Below, piece by piece: positions 43,841 through 56,100 of a stretch of DNA of 64,000 nt; position 1 is the stretch's first letter; the number at the start of each line of letters is the position of its first letter. This DNA is from Asterias amurensis (lineage: Eukaryota > Echinodermata > Asteroidea > Forcipulatida > Asteriidae): the NCBI RefSeq assembly GCF_032118995.1, contig NC_092654.1:12780284-12844283 (forward strand), in the 5' to 3' direction. Made by a program: the position numbers and the translations under genes. Under the pieces are notes generated by a model, which ran no database searches, was not told the DNA's origin, and was given only the letters and a program-made list of their open reading frames with translations.

Positions 43841-44038
43841 TTTTTTACAGACATTTTATTTTTAATGTTTGCAACACTGACATTGTACAATAATTAATTT
43901 ATTCAGCAAATCTGTAAATGGTATCATGAAAGAATCTTACATCACAAACAGATTCAGCACAACTTATTTATTTTGATATTTTATTATGTGTTTTTGTTTT
44001 TTTCCCTTCCGATTAGCACTGCATAACTTAGGAACAAG

Positions 44039-44194
44039 ATGCTATCCCAAAGGCAGGAAGAAGAGCAGACGAACAGTCAGCCATTCTTCAAACCATCCAC
44101 TCAAAGTCAAAATGCATCACATAGTTTCTTCATATTCGGTGACAGAGAAAGTAAAACAGAAACTACAAGAAGTAACGCTTCTTCAATATTCCAG
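44039..44194 (+). CDS. SYCP1: SYCP1 exon with start codon
   Basis: Starts MLSQRQEEEQTNSQPFF and ends FQ before GTAGGG. An in-frame TAA lies 12 bases upstream of the ATG, so this is the first usable Met in the frame. A pyrimidine-rich AG at 44015-44016 suggests a non-coding 5' exon upstream. The segment is low-complexity and polar, like other SYCP1 N-termini. Confidence 0.75.
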
Positions 44195-47100
44195 GTAGGG
44201 TGAAACAAATGCTCAAAAACGTGTTACTTCCTGACAAAATTTGGTCATATCTTGTTACCAAAAGTTATCAAAACCAAAGCTTGCCATAGAATTAAAACAG
44301 CCATCAATAACAAGCTAACAGTACACCACCATTGGTTCTTTGTTTTTCATTATGCCTGTTTCAACATCAACATCTTGACAAAACATGGACAATTATTTGT
44401 ATACCAACCTTGTAGGATACTCAGCCACAGCAAGCCAGTTCGGTCAGCACACATCCACTACAAATAGCATCAAATCTAAACCAAGCAACTTCTTCCATGC
44501 CTGAACAACCGTTTCTCCAGCAGCAGCAAAAGTCTTCTAATTTGCAGCTTGACAGCATGTCTGAGGGGTCAGATCGTCTGAGCATGATACATACCCGCCT
44601 GCACCATGAAGCAGACAAAATCCGGAGTTGGAAGGTTCAAACTGAGATGGAATTGAAGCAGAGGGAGAAAAATCTTCAAGATTCCCAGCTCACAATAGAT
44701 TCACAGAAGAAATCAATTCTTGAGTTGCAGGTAGTTTGCTCTTCCTTAAAGTATAAATACTTAATTTAACTTCCAGGCTGGTTACAAACTTGGTTGGTCT
44801 TTTTCAATTATAATTTCTGTGATTAAATCAGATTTAACTATCAAATTCAGGATTCTCTGTTGCCCCTAGTTTTAGCCTTGCTGCCCCTTAAAGGTTTCAC
44901 ATAGGCCAAGACTTTAAAAATTTCAAATGGAAGTGCCCTTAGCAAAATGAAATTGGCCTTGCTCCGTCAAATATGAATTCTGAGGCATGGCTTTCTTTTT
45001 GCTCAAGTCAAATGTTTTAAGAAGTATTGGAAAACATTAACACAGTCTACAATTGGCCATTTTTTTTTTTTGCATGTACATACTTGTATTAAGGCCTCTT
45101 GAAAAATAATTGAACTAAGAAATTCATATTAAAACATCGACTGAAACTTTGATTATGTACTAATTTTTGTCCAACAGCTTCAAAATGAAAACCTCAGCAG
45201 GAAACTCAAAGAGGAAATGGATAACCGAACAGACATATCAGAAAGGTGAAGTAGTTTTTGTTGAGTTTAAAAATAATGTAGTATCCTATTTTGAGTCAGT
45301 TGTTTCAAAGCCTGTATTACACAGGGGCAAGGCCTCTGTTGTCCTTTGTCTTGTCATGAGTTTTGAAAACACTTTAAGACTTTTTCAAAATGGCCTTTCC
45401 CTGTCAAAGATGAATTTCCAGGCCTGTGTTCTGTTGACTTTGCCTGGTATAGTTGCATTGCCCTAAAAAACAGTCAATATGACATCTAGACGGCCACCAA
45501 GTAGTAATTTACCTGTGACATTAAATGTTCACACAGGATTGAGGCAACTAGAGATATGTGCAACTTATTGAAGGATTACACCAGCAAGTTTCAGGAGAGG
45601 ATGACTCTATGTGAAAACGACAGAGATGAACTCAAAGCAATTGAAAAACAGCACATGGAAGATACAGAGGTATTTTTAATTAAATGTTTACTTTCAGTCT
45701 TATGATGTTATGATGTTGTTACTAGAGCAGTACATGTGCAAATGAATTACAAGCCCTAATCTAAGAAAGAAAATCTAAAATCAAATCCCACTTTTCATAA
45801 AAATAATTATGTAAGCCATTGAAAATTATTTATTTTATTTCAAAAACAACAAAGCACTTCAATTATTCCAGCTTTAGAGTGTGCATTACACTTGAATTCC
45901 TAGTCTGTTCCTTTCCCCACCTTCATCCTTTAAAGTCTTCCTCAATGATTTCCGCGTTCCGTCATTCCTCCACCGAAAGATTTATGATTCATCAGACCAT
46001 TATACAGTGGTTAATCAAAGCTCACAGTTTTCAGTTGACTTGCCAATATAGAGTAATCAAGCAACAACCTTGACCATGACAATATAGGAAGCGGGTCAAA
46101 ATTGATCACTTCCTTCTAATGGGCTGTCTGTCGCTAAAGAAAAGTGCAGGTGTCCTTTTGTTCTAAAAGTAATCTGACATTATTGTCTTCAATTCAAGTT
46201 GATTCCCAAAATTTGTTTATTTTTCCTTGAAATGGAGGGAGACGTTAGATACAGTTGCCAACCTCATTCCTGCATCATCAAATTTTTTAAACTGCAAACT
46301 TGCCCTACTTTGCCTGACTGTGTGTCTGTGAAAATCGTGTGGTAATGCGGCCATGAAATTGACTCTCTTTCCATATGTAGAGGTTTTAGTTCGTGACTTT
46401 TATCGGAAGCGTAAAGATGAAAAGTTTCCTATTGTAAATGAGACAACATATGGCTTTGATAGGTTCATGGAACCATTCCAAACAACAGAACAGTTCCTGT
46501 GGATAGTATTTTGACCCTCAGTTGCCAATAAGTTAGTTGCCAATTGCCAAATGTTGTTTTGAAATTTTAGATATAATCTGCTTCTCACAAAAAATTAAAT
46601 TTCAAAAATGTTATTTGTTCTTTTTTTTCTGGTGCATTTGCTCACAAAATGAGTTTGTTTTTTAATTTTATAGAATAATGCACTCAAAAAAATCTGTTGA
46701 ATCTTGAAAGTACAAATCATTGCTCGAATAAACTTCTTATTTTTTCTTTTAAAACCACTTCCATTGATTCCATATATATTTCACGACATTATTGTTAATT
46801 AATATGGCAGTGTCCAAATTATTTTAAATATTATTTGTTTTCTTTTGTTTTGCCTGCATTTGCACACATACTGAATTATTTGCAAATAGACCGATCCAGT
46901 AGGCTCGGCCCACGACGCACGTGTGAGCAAGAACATGTGGGGCTCTCCAATGCCTTCCTGCACAACTCTGCGGCGTGCGCCAAGCATACGCACACGCATG
47001 TCAGACCTTAGTGTCGGACCTTCGTTGCGTTGTGATTGGTCAATACGCAATGGGGTGGAGCTTAATGGATCGGTCTATTGTACAGAGTCAATATCAGGAA

Positions 47101-50100
47101 TATTGCATTCAAAACAGAATCCTAAATTGTTACCCAAAATAACTTCTTTTTTCTTTAAACCACTTCCAATGATTCCATATGTGTCATCACATTATTGTTA
47201 AATAATACTGCAGTGGTTTATTTTGTATCCAAATTATTTTAAAATGATGTGGTCATCCTCTACCCACAGGAATTAGGAGACATGTTCAAGGATCTAAGTC
47301 TCCTTCATACTAACAAGGTGAACGACCTCATTCTTACATGTAAGTAGGTACACTTTTTTATAGTAATGACCCAACGAAACGGTTGTTAGGCCGGAAAATC
47401 AATGTTTAACAGATGCTGTATGCATCAAATAACATTTTTTTTGTAGAAACATACTTACACAAACATTTCCTTGAAACTCAGCTGCCAAATAAGTAATTTT
47501 ATTTGGCTTATTTTTGTTTCTTTTATTATTATGATGATTTTTTAATTTTTCAGTGGAAACTGAAAAAAACTCTAATTTGAAGAACAACGAGCAACTAATC
47601 AGTCAACTTAGAGAAACACAACTTAAGGTAAGCAAAGACACCAGTCCGTTAATACACCCAGGCTTCATTATTCTCACATCACTGTAAAATTTTATATCTG
47701 AGCCTTATTATCTGAGCAGGAAGCCAAAAATACCCCTCATCTGTTTTTAATCAATCAGTTCGTGTAAGGAGCACCCCTTCTTGATTAAAATCCCTCTTTA
47801 CTCTGTGTATGAATGATTTATTTTTTGTTTTTAAGGAAGCCAGGGATTTATGTTCAGAAATAACGAGACACATCAGGTTTAAACAAATGGATTAGAAGGG
47901 CATAAATAACCTACGAGTTTGGCCCAGATTCTAGATCATTAAAAAAAAAGTCTTTTCAAAATAAGATGATAAATTGTATGTGGTAAGTTGATATTATTAA
48001 TTGAACAGAATGTTGGGCATGTATTTATTTCCTTTTCCTCTTTGGTTTTATTATTCTATTTATAATTACCTGTCAGTTCATGATTATTACTTTCAGAGTC
48101 TTCCCTTCTCAGATTATTAAACTAGATTAGATTTCATTTATTGTCCACATTCAACAAAATATATAGAAATTTGATTTCCTATGGCAGATGGGTAAAAAAA
48201 ACTTAACAGTTTATTTTTTTCCTCCTACAATATGTCTAAGAATAAAAAAGATTTGTTTTTATCACTTATTAGCTCAAGGATCTTGAAAAGGAACTGAAAG
48301 AAAAAGAAAATGACATCAGTCAACTGACGCTCAAGAAGCAAGAAGTAGCTCTACAACTGACAAGACTGCAGGAAGAAAATTGTGAGTTTGCTGTCTTCAA
48401 AATGACCACATTTTTTCTCCATGTTTAGGGGATGCAAACAACTTGAGTTACATATTTTAATAACATTGTTCTGTGTCTTTTTCCAGCTTCTCTGCAGAAC
48501 ACTTTGACTGAAGCACTTGGTAAAATTCAAACCCAAGTGAACAATTTGGAGCAAGCGCATCAAGACAAACAAGGACTACAAACTGACAAGGACACTTTGA
48601 CCTCAGAAAAGGTAACATTTCAGAATTTGAAAAACTAAACTGACCAAGTTTGTTACTGTTTAAAGTTGTTATGATAACAGTTTTACTTCTACAGGTACTA
48701 TATGATTTGATTTGAAAATTATCTGTTTCTATTCATATACATTTTGGTTTATCTTTACTAAATCATAAACCTGATCATTTTCTGGCCTAGAAAACACATG
48801 ATTTCATCCAATAGTTTTGCAGTGTCTTTAAGAACCTTACAGTTCTAAGCAGACGATTTGCTAGGCTAAGAGTAGACTGATACTTTTTCAATAAGTTTAT
48901 AACAAAATAATAATAAGTGTCCTTGATCAATCATCCATTAATAACGGTCTTATAATAAATCCTACTGACAGCTGGAGCTTCAGCAAGCTCTACAAAGCCA
49001 AAACAAACACACTGAGGACCTCAAGCAGAACATCCAGGACTTAAAGGAACACATCCATGAAATCACCACTGACAAGGAGAAACTCTCCAATGAGATTCAG
49101 AGTCTCAGACAAAATCTGGAGATTAAAGTGGTAACTATTAACCACCCTTTTTCACACTACACAGGAAATTTCCAGGAAACTCCTGGGGATTTAACCCCAC
49201 CTTCACACTATGTTCGTCTCACACTCAATGTCATTTACCTGGGATGGGAAAAACGAACACTCAGTGTAACCCTGGGGTTATCTGCCTTAACCCTACTCCA
49301 AGCAGGGGTAACTTTAAGGGGGGAAATGGCTATTTCCCAGGAATTTTCAAGGGTATAGCAATTCAGGTAGAAATGTCAACCAAGTTTCCTGGGAAATCAA
49401 TCCCTGGACGATGAAAGGGGTTTTAGCATTTAGATTTCAGTTTAAGACACTTATGATTTGGATCAAGAAATGTTTCTTTGAAGAGAAGTAGATTTAACAT
49501 TGTAGTGTGTCATGACTGAGCAGTCTAGTGTACCGAAGTTCTTGAGGTTAAGTCATCAGGGTTTGGGTTTGAATCCCAGTCATGACACTCGTGTCCTTTA
49601 GCAAGACTCTTTGCTGTAGTTGCTTCTCTTCACCCAGATATATACTCCCCACAGCGATCTGAGAAAGATTAAATGAATTTGACTGACCCAATGACCAGGG
49701 CACTAATGTAAATTGCATTGATATGTTATTGTAAAATGTAGGCCTACTATATAAGAACGAGTTATTATTTTCTTTATTAGATGTGTTGTTTGCAGAAGAC
49801 TTTCAGGAGAGAAACTAATTTTCCTCAAACTTACCAACAAAGATTTGTAAAAACTCAAAGGAACATTTAAATTGTCATTCTTTGTCATTCATTGAAATCA
49901 TTCAAAGAGTGAAACAGATACATTGAAAGATGAACTCAAAGTGGTCCTTGAGAGAGAGCAGGCGTCATACGACAAAGTGGACTCCATAAAGAAAGAGAAG
50001 GAAGCCGAACGGTAACATCCAGTAAACACGTTGATTAAAATGCTTGTGGTCATTACAAACTTGGTCCATAAAAGTAGCTTTAAAAGCTTTAACTGCTGGA

Positions 50101-53100
50101 GGAGTAATGGGAAAGTTTTTACCCTCCTAAAAAATTTGGGAGGAAAAGTCGTTCATGTTTTGTTTATTTCGATAAACATCAGTCTACAGAGGTATTACAT
50201 AAATCAAAATGTCTTCTTTCACTGACTAAATGCACGAAGACCATGCATACAGCAGAAGTGCTCAAAACGAGACCACACTAAGTACCTGAGTGATGATGAC
50301 ACAATTTGCAGAGGGCTGTTGGCCAGTACATTTACTGCGATCAGTTACCGAGCACTTAGGCACTTTGATAGATAGCAAACAAAAAATGTAATATGACAGG
50401 CGTGATACTTTACGTAGGCAACAAATCCTATTGCTTCAATGTCCCCTGGTTATTGCCTTGGTGCCCTGGAAATACTCCAGTAGAAATTTACATTATAGGG
50501 TGCCCTTTAGCATGGAGAGAATCACTTTATGCCCTTGCCCTTTCAAAAAACGAAGCATGCAAGCCTGATATGATTTTAATAAATCAAACACGACTTTTCC
50601 CAAGTGTATTTAATCCCGAGTGTATTTAATCTTTTGAAATCCTTAATCTTTGACAGAGCTGAAAACATTAATCTGTCGGAGCTTCTGAAGACCTCTCAGG
50701 ATAAAACCAACTCCCTGGAATCTCAGCTTCAAGCAAAAGGAGAGGAGTTGAACAAGCTAAACAATGAACTTGAGGTACGCCAGCTCACTTATTGCTCAAA
50801 TCCTTCCGTCAACTAAACTTTCTAGTTTCAACTTTTTTTTTAATATTTAGTTTGGACACAGGGGTTATACTTACCTACTTAAGTCTGATTTCCGATTTTG
50901 TTGGGCCCTCAGAAAAATGAGTAAAACTGTTTTTAAATAGCCTGAAAAGGCCCCAAAAAGCCAAAACCATTGTACATGTGTGTCAACCCTTGTAATAAAC
51001 TGTCCTACCTTTTTTCAAGAACCAAGTACCATGCCTGGAAACAATGTAAAATAGAGTTTGTATGTATCTATCAAATTTTAACAGGCAGCTTTAACTAACA
51101 TTTTACGTCAAGAGATATTTATCGATCTGTTGTTTCTGAGCAGTTCCAAGTTGATGTATTGGAATTGCAAACATTTTGATAAACAATTTTGTTTTTTCTC
51201 TAAACGAGTCTGGAATAAACGTTTTATTGAATTTAATTCTTATTGAATTGAATTTAATTGAGTTTTTATCTTTTAGACTTTGCAGAAGACGTCTGAGCAG
51301 GAAAAACTGGACCTTGAAGCTGCTGTTGAAAAAACTGAGAAGCTGGAGGAAGAGATTAATAATCTCAGAGAATTGCAAACGGAACAAGATATGACTTCAG
51401 TTCAAACGTTACAAGAAGAAAAGGCCAAAGTATGAAGTTTCCACCAACTAAAATAACAATACAGTCTCTTAACTGAAATAGCTTTTTGTCAAACTATAGA
51501 TTTATACCTCACAACTTATGTTCCAGTTAGATGAAAACAAAAAAGATTTTCTCATTCTGAGGAAAATTTTGCTTGATTTTTATAACAAAAAATGCAGACT
51601 ACCACAGAACTATTTTTTACAATAACATGTACGCCTTGCACTGTGCTTGTGCTGGAAAGAAATTTGACCTTAGTTCTGTTAAGCTGAAACACCAACAATT
51701 TCTCTCAGAAAAGAAACAGTTTATATCTGATGAAGTAGCCGTTGCTACAAAAGGTTATGCAGCTCTTATTTTATTATTTATAGGTCTTGAGTGCTACTAC
51801 CACAACCTTCCTCTTATCTATCAGACTAAGTTTGGAAGTGTCTTGGCCTAGCGGTTAAGAGCACCGAATTCAAACTCTGGTGTTTCGGATCAACAGAGTG
51901 TGGGTTCGAATCCTCAGCGGTTACACTTATGTCCTTAAGCAAGACACTTAACCATGGCTTCGTCCTTCGGAAGGGACGTAAAGCCGTTGGTCCCATGTGT
52001 TGTGTAACGCATGTAAAAGAACCCAGGGGTCAACTTCACAAAGAGTTAGGACTTGTCTTATCTCGAGTTAGGACACGTCCTAACTTAGGATTAATCTTAA
52101 GGTCTGCATGCTACAGTGCAGGGTTTGGACTCGTCCTAAGTCCTTAGATTGGTCTTAAGTTGGGAAGAGTTTTGTGAAATCGACGGCAGTGCACTTTTCG
52201 GAAAGAGAAGGGGTTCGCCCCGGTGTTCCTGGCTGTGGCTGTATGCGCCGTAGCATCTTGTGAACTCTTATAAGTGGCTAAATAATTTGGTCTCAAAATT
52301 CATCACTGCAATTACCTATTATTCTGAAAGTTTGTATATACTCAGCGCCTTGAGTACCTTGTTTGGTAGATACGTGCGCTATATGAGACTTTGATATTAT
52401 TATATTATTAAGTTAAGAATTAGAGATTCCGGCGTACATAGCTTGAACGCGTGAGGGAAACAGACACTTTAACAGGTCTTGACATTGGAATACACAGCCT
52501 TTTGTTAAGTTGATACATTAATTTCATAAACCTCCACAGTCTGACACCTTAAACAAGGATCTTGCTGCTTTGAACAAGCAGACAACCAGCCTGGAGACCA
52601 AGAACAAGAACCTGCATACCCAACTCACCACCAAAACAAAGCAGTTAAAAGATCTTCAACAAGAAATGAAAACACTGAAAGGAAATCTGACAAAACAAAT
52701 CAAGCTTACCACAGCTGCGGAAACCCAGGTATTTATATATTGTGTCTACTGATGGGAATAAATAGTCAAATAGTTGTTTCAAAATATCACCACAAGTTAC
52801 ATTTTTTACATTTTTATTTGAGATGGATACAATTTATGAACATTTATGTTGAAAGAAAAGGGACAAGTTTTGTTGCAATGTCACTTTATTTTGACATGTA
52901 GGTATCTGAGGCTACAGAAGAAATAGAGAAGAAGACAACTGAACTTGAAGAAATATCAACAAAGGTACGACATCCATGTAATAAAATGGCTTGAATGTAG
53001 GTGATAACAGTAACTATGTCTGAAAATCAGTAATTCATTTCATTTAATTGATTAATTCTGGTTGTGAAGCAAAGGACTCTCAGAAAAGGGAACTTAATCA

Positions 53101-56100
53101 CTGTATTAGCCAAGAACCACTGAAGAGAAGACAGAAGGAAGTTTCAGTTTTTGATGTGGGAGGAAAACCCCAGAAAATTATTCCAGGGGAAACCCGCACA
53201 AACCGGTTGGTACTCAAAATGCAATCCACATATCGCCCCTGGTGGGATTTGAACCGGGATCCTAGAGATGGAAGGCGAGGAATGATGCCACCATGCCAAT
53301 CTGACAGCCTTATACCATTTCACTTTCAACTCAAAATAGAATTCAATGGAACGTTATACTTGTCTGAATAAAAACTATACCCAAGACCATTGTCTTTACC
53401 AGAACAACCCCCAGCCAGGTATCTTCTCCCAGACAAATAAGCCTACACTAAATTTCTTGGAACTGAATAATCAGAGCTCTCTTTTTTTCCCTTTCAGTTT
53501 ACTTCTGTAACTGAAGATCTTCAACAAGAGAGAGTCGCGCTTGAGGAGCTGAAAACAAAAGTAAAAGGATAAGTAGAGAGATTAAAGTTGGAATTGTTTT
53601 GAGCAATGCAAACACAAAATTCTTATAAAAAACAGTAAATTTTTGCCTTCTGTCATACTTTCAACTCATAAAGTTTCTTCACCAAGCTCACAATATTCTG
53701 TTCTTTCTTTAGTTGACTGAGGCACAGAAGGAAGCCTCTGATAAGACTAATCTCCTAGCGGACAAGACTATTCTCCTACAGACTCTGGAGGCAGAAACAG
53801 AGACATTGAGAAAGAAAACAGAAACTGCGACCAAAGAGCATGGTGATGCCAAACAAGCCTGTGAGCTACAAATGATTGAAGTCAGCGCAACATTGGATAA
53901 ATACAAGGTCAAGTACATAGTTATTGCAGACAAAGAGGAGTTCAGTTTGTGAGAGAATCAATTGCCATACACCTTTAGATTGTGGTTTCGGGGGATTTAT
54001 TTTTTTGCAAAATAAAAACTTTAATACTTGTTTAAAAAATGTGAATACTGAACACACTATTGGCAATAGACCAATCCATTAAGCTCCGTTCTATTGCGTA
54101 TTGACCAATCACAAAGCAACGAAGGTCTGACAATAAGGTCCGACATGCGTGCGCGTATCTTGGCCTGCGCGGCAGAGTTGTGCAGAAAGGCATTGGAGAG
54201 CCCCACATGTTATTGCGCACACATGCATCATGGGCGGAGCCTTCTGTATCGGTCTATTGGTAGTCGAAGCACTGTAGTCTTTTGGTAGGTGTTTATTGCA
54301 TAGGCCTGGAATAAAATAGAGGGCCAAGGCCTTTGTTGCCCTGGTCTTGGCCTTGGTGCCTCTCCAAAAGTTTCCTAGAGATTTTAAGATTTTCTGATGG
54401 AATTGCCCTTTTCAAAATGAAAATGGCCTTGCCCTAGCAAAGATGAAATTTCAGGCCTGATACGTTCATGCAGCTTCTCAGCTAATAATCTGTTGATTTT
54501 CTTCATTTTTGATTTCTCAGTTTTATAGGCCCCCTAGTTGAAAATTTAGAAACACAGTACAAAGTCTCGCTGTGCCTGGTACTTTCCTGACTCATATGTT
54601 TTAAAACTACTGAGAATTTTCTTATTTTGGTAGCCAGGATTTGGTACAAGGGTGTCAAAATTTGCTGGAACTTTTCTCATTGGGTGTCCAAATTGTTCAC
54701 TAACGATACACTTACATGGAAGATAAAACAGGGTGCTCACGTTTAAAACAGGGTGTCCAAAAGACACCCAAACACCCCTTCGGCTAACATTATAAGTTGA
54801 ATGAATTTTCTTGTAGGCTGAGAATGAGAGAATGGTTGCACAGAAGGACAAAGAGATCAAACAGCTGCAGAAGGATATGGAGCAACAGAAACAGAAACAG
54901 GTTATGGAGGTATGAGCTTAAACTTGTACATTTGATATTTTTGTGTGGAATTTTTCTATGGAAGAGAAAATATCAGAGGGGGTTTGAACCAGTACTCTCT
55001 TCAACCAGATTGTGTAGCGAACACTTAGCACAGCTCTCTGAAAATAACTGTTTCAGATTGACTTCTTGTCTTTTTGCCCCTTATCGTTGAGTTGATTTTC
55101 AAATTATTGTTTAATTCAGCCTAAGGCCAATAACAAAAAATAAATATATAAATAAGTAACTAGGTATTTTAAAACAAGCATATCTAGAATTTTGATGTCA
55201 ACTTGAGCTGCAGTTAAAGTAAAAAACAGCATCATTTAAAGAACTAAACCAAATCAGACCCTTTTATTGGTTTTTCTGTATGAATTAAAAACGTAACCAA
55301 ACTTGTATTATTTACAATTCTGACTTTACATTGCAAAGGAGGAGCAAATGACTAGTTTCACCAAGGAAGTACAAGGATTGAAAGAAAAGCTAGTGGAAGC
55401 ACAGACCGAGAGAGATGAAGCCAAGAAACAGATCAGCAGCCACAGTGAAATCGTAATGATAATGAAAAAGAACCTCAAAGAAAAGGTACATAGGCCTATA
55501 CCATATAGCTTGACTAGAGTACCCATGAATGGACTATACATTAGCTTTGGTCTGGTCTTTTTCTAGGTCATACATGTACTTTGACACATTGGTCCGGTTA
55601 ATAAATGGGTCGGAGGGGAATTTGTTAATGCCAAAAAGAAGGGGCACTTGCATTTCAACTAGTAAATATCAAATATGTTTTTCATTGTGATAATGAAGGA
55701 AACAAGTTCCCTAGGAACCCTTGCTGCATTGGATTATTGTGTAAACTTTCATTTAAAAAAATCACAAAATGTAGTAATACCAAATGAAATAATCTTGATG
55801 ACCCTCTACACTGTATTGTGATTCAGCACCCAAATTGATTTAGTTCATATTCAATCATTAACCACTATTTCAGGAGGATGAGTTGAAAAAGCTTCAGAGT
55901 GCCACGAGTCTCGCTATGAGTGAACCAATGACTGGTGTTAGCCCTATTGCTCCTAAGCGAAACACCCCATTGCCTCGGCATTCTACCCCCAAACATCCTG
56001 CCAGCGTATCTCACACTCCTAAAACTCCTCTGACAGCAGGTATGTATCAGTGATTGGACAAAGTTGCAATGTAAACAAATGTGCAAAGTTGGCAAGGGAA

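Larger units (their letters stand above)
41227..44038. other. Divergent intergenic region between NELL and SYCP1
   Basis: Holds the NELL TATA box near 41515, a C-run at 42038-42048, the foldback at 42942-43428 and a SINE body at 43590-43840. 41560-42930 has no recognised gene. The SYCP1 promoter and first exon are presumably here but I cannot place them. Confidence 0.55.

Noticed and set aside
51838..51915. Functional tRNA gene
   Set aside because: Boxes A and B are present but the acceptor and anticodon stems do not pair, and a SINE body with a tail follows.
53048..53371. 107-codon open frame
   Set aside because: It covers a reverse-strand SINE in a SYCP1 intron.
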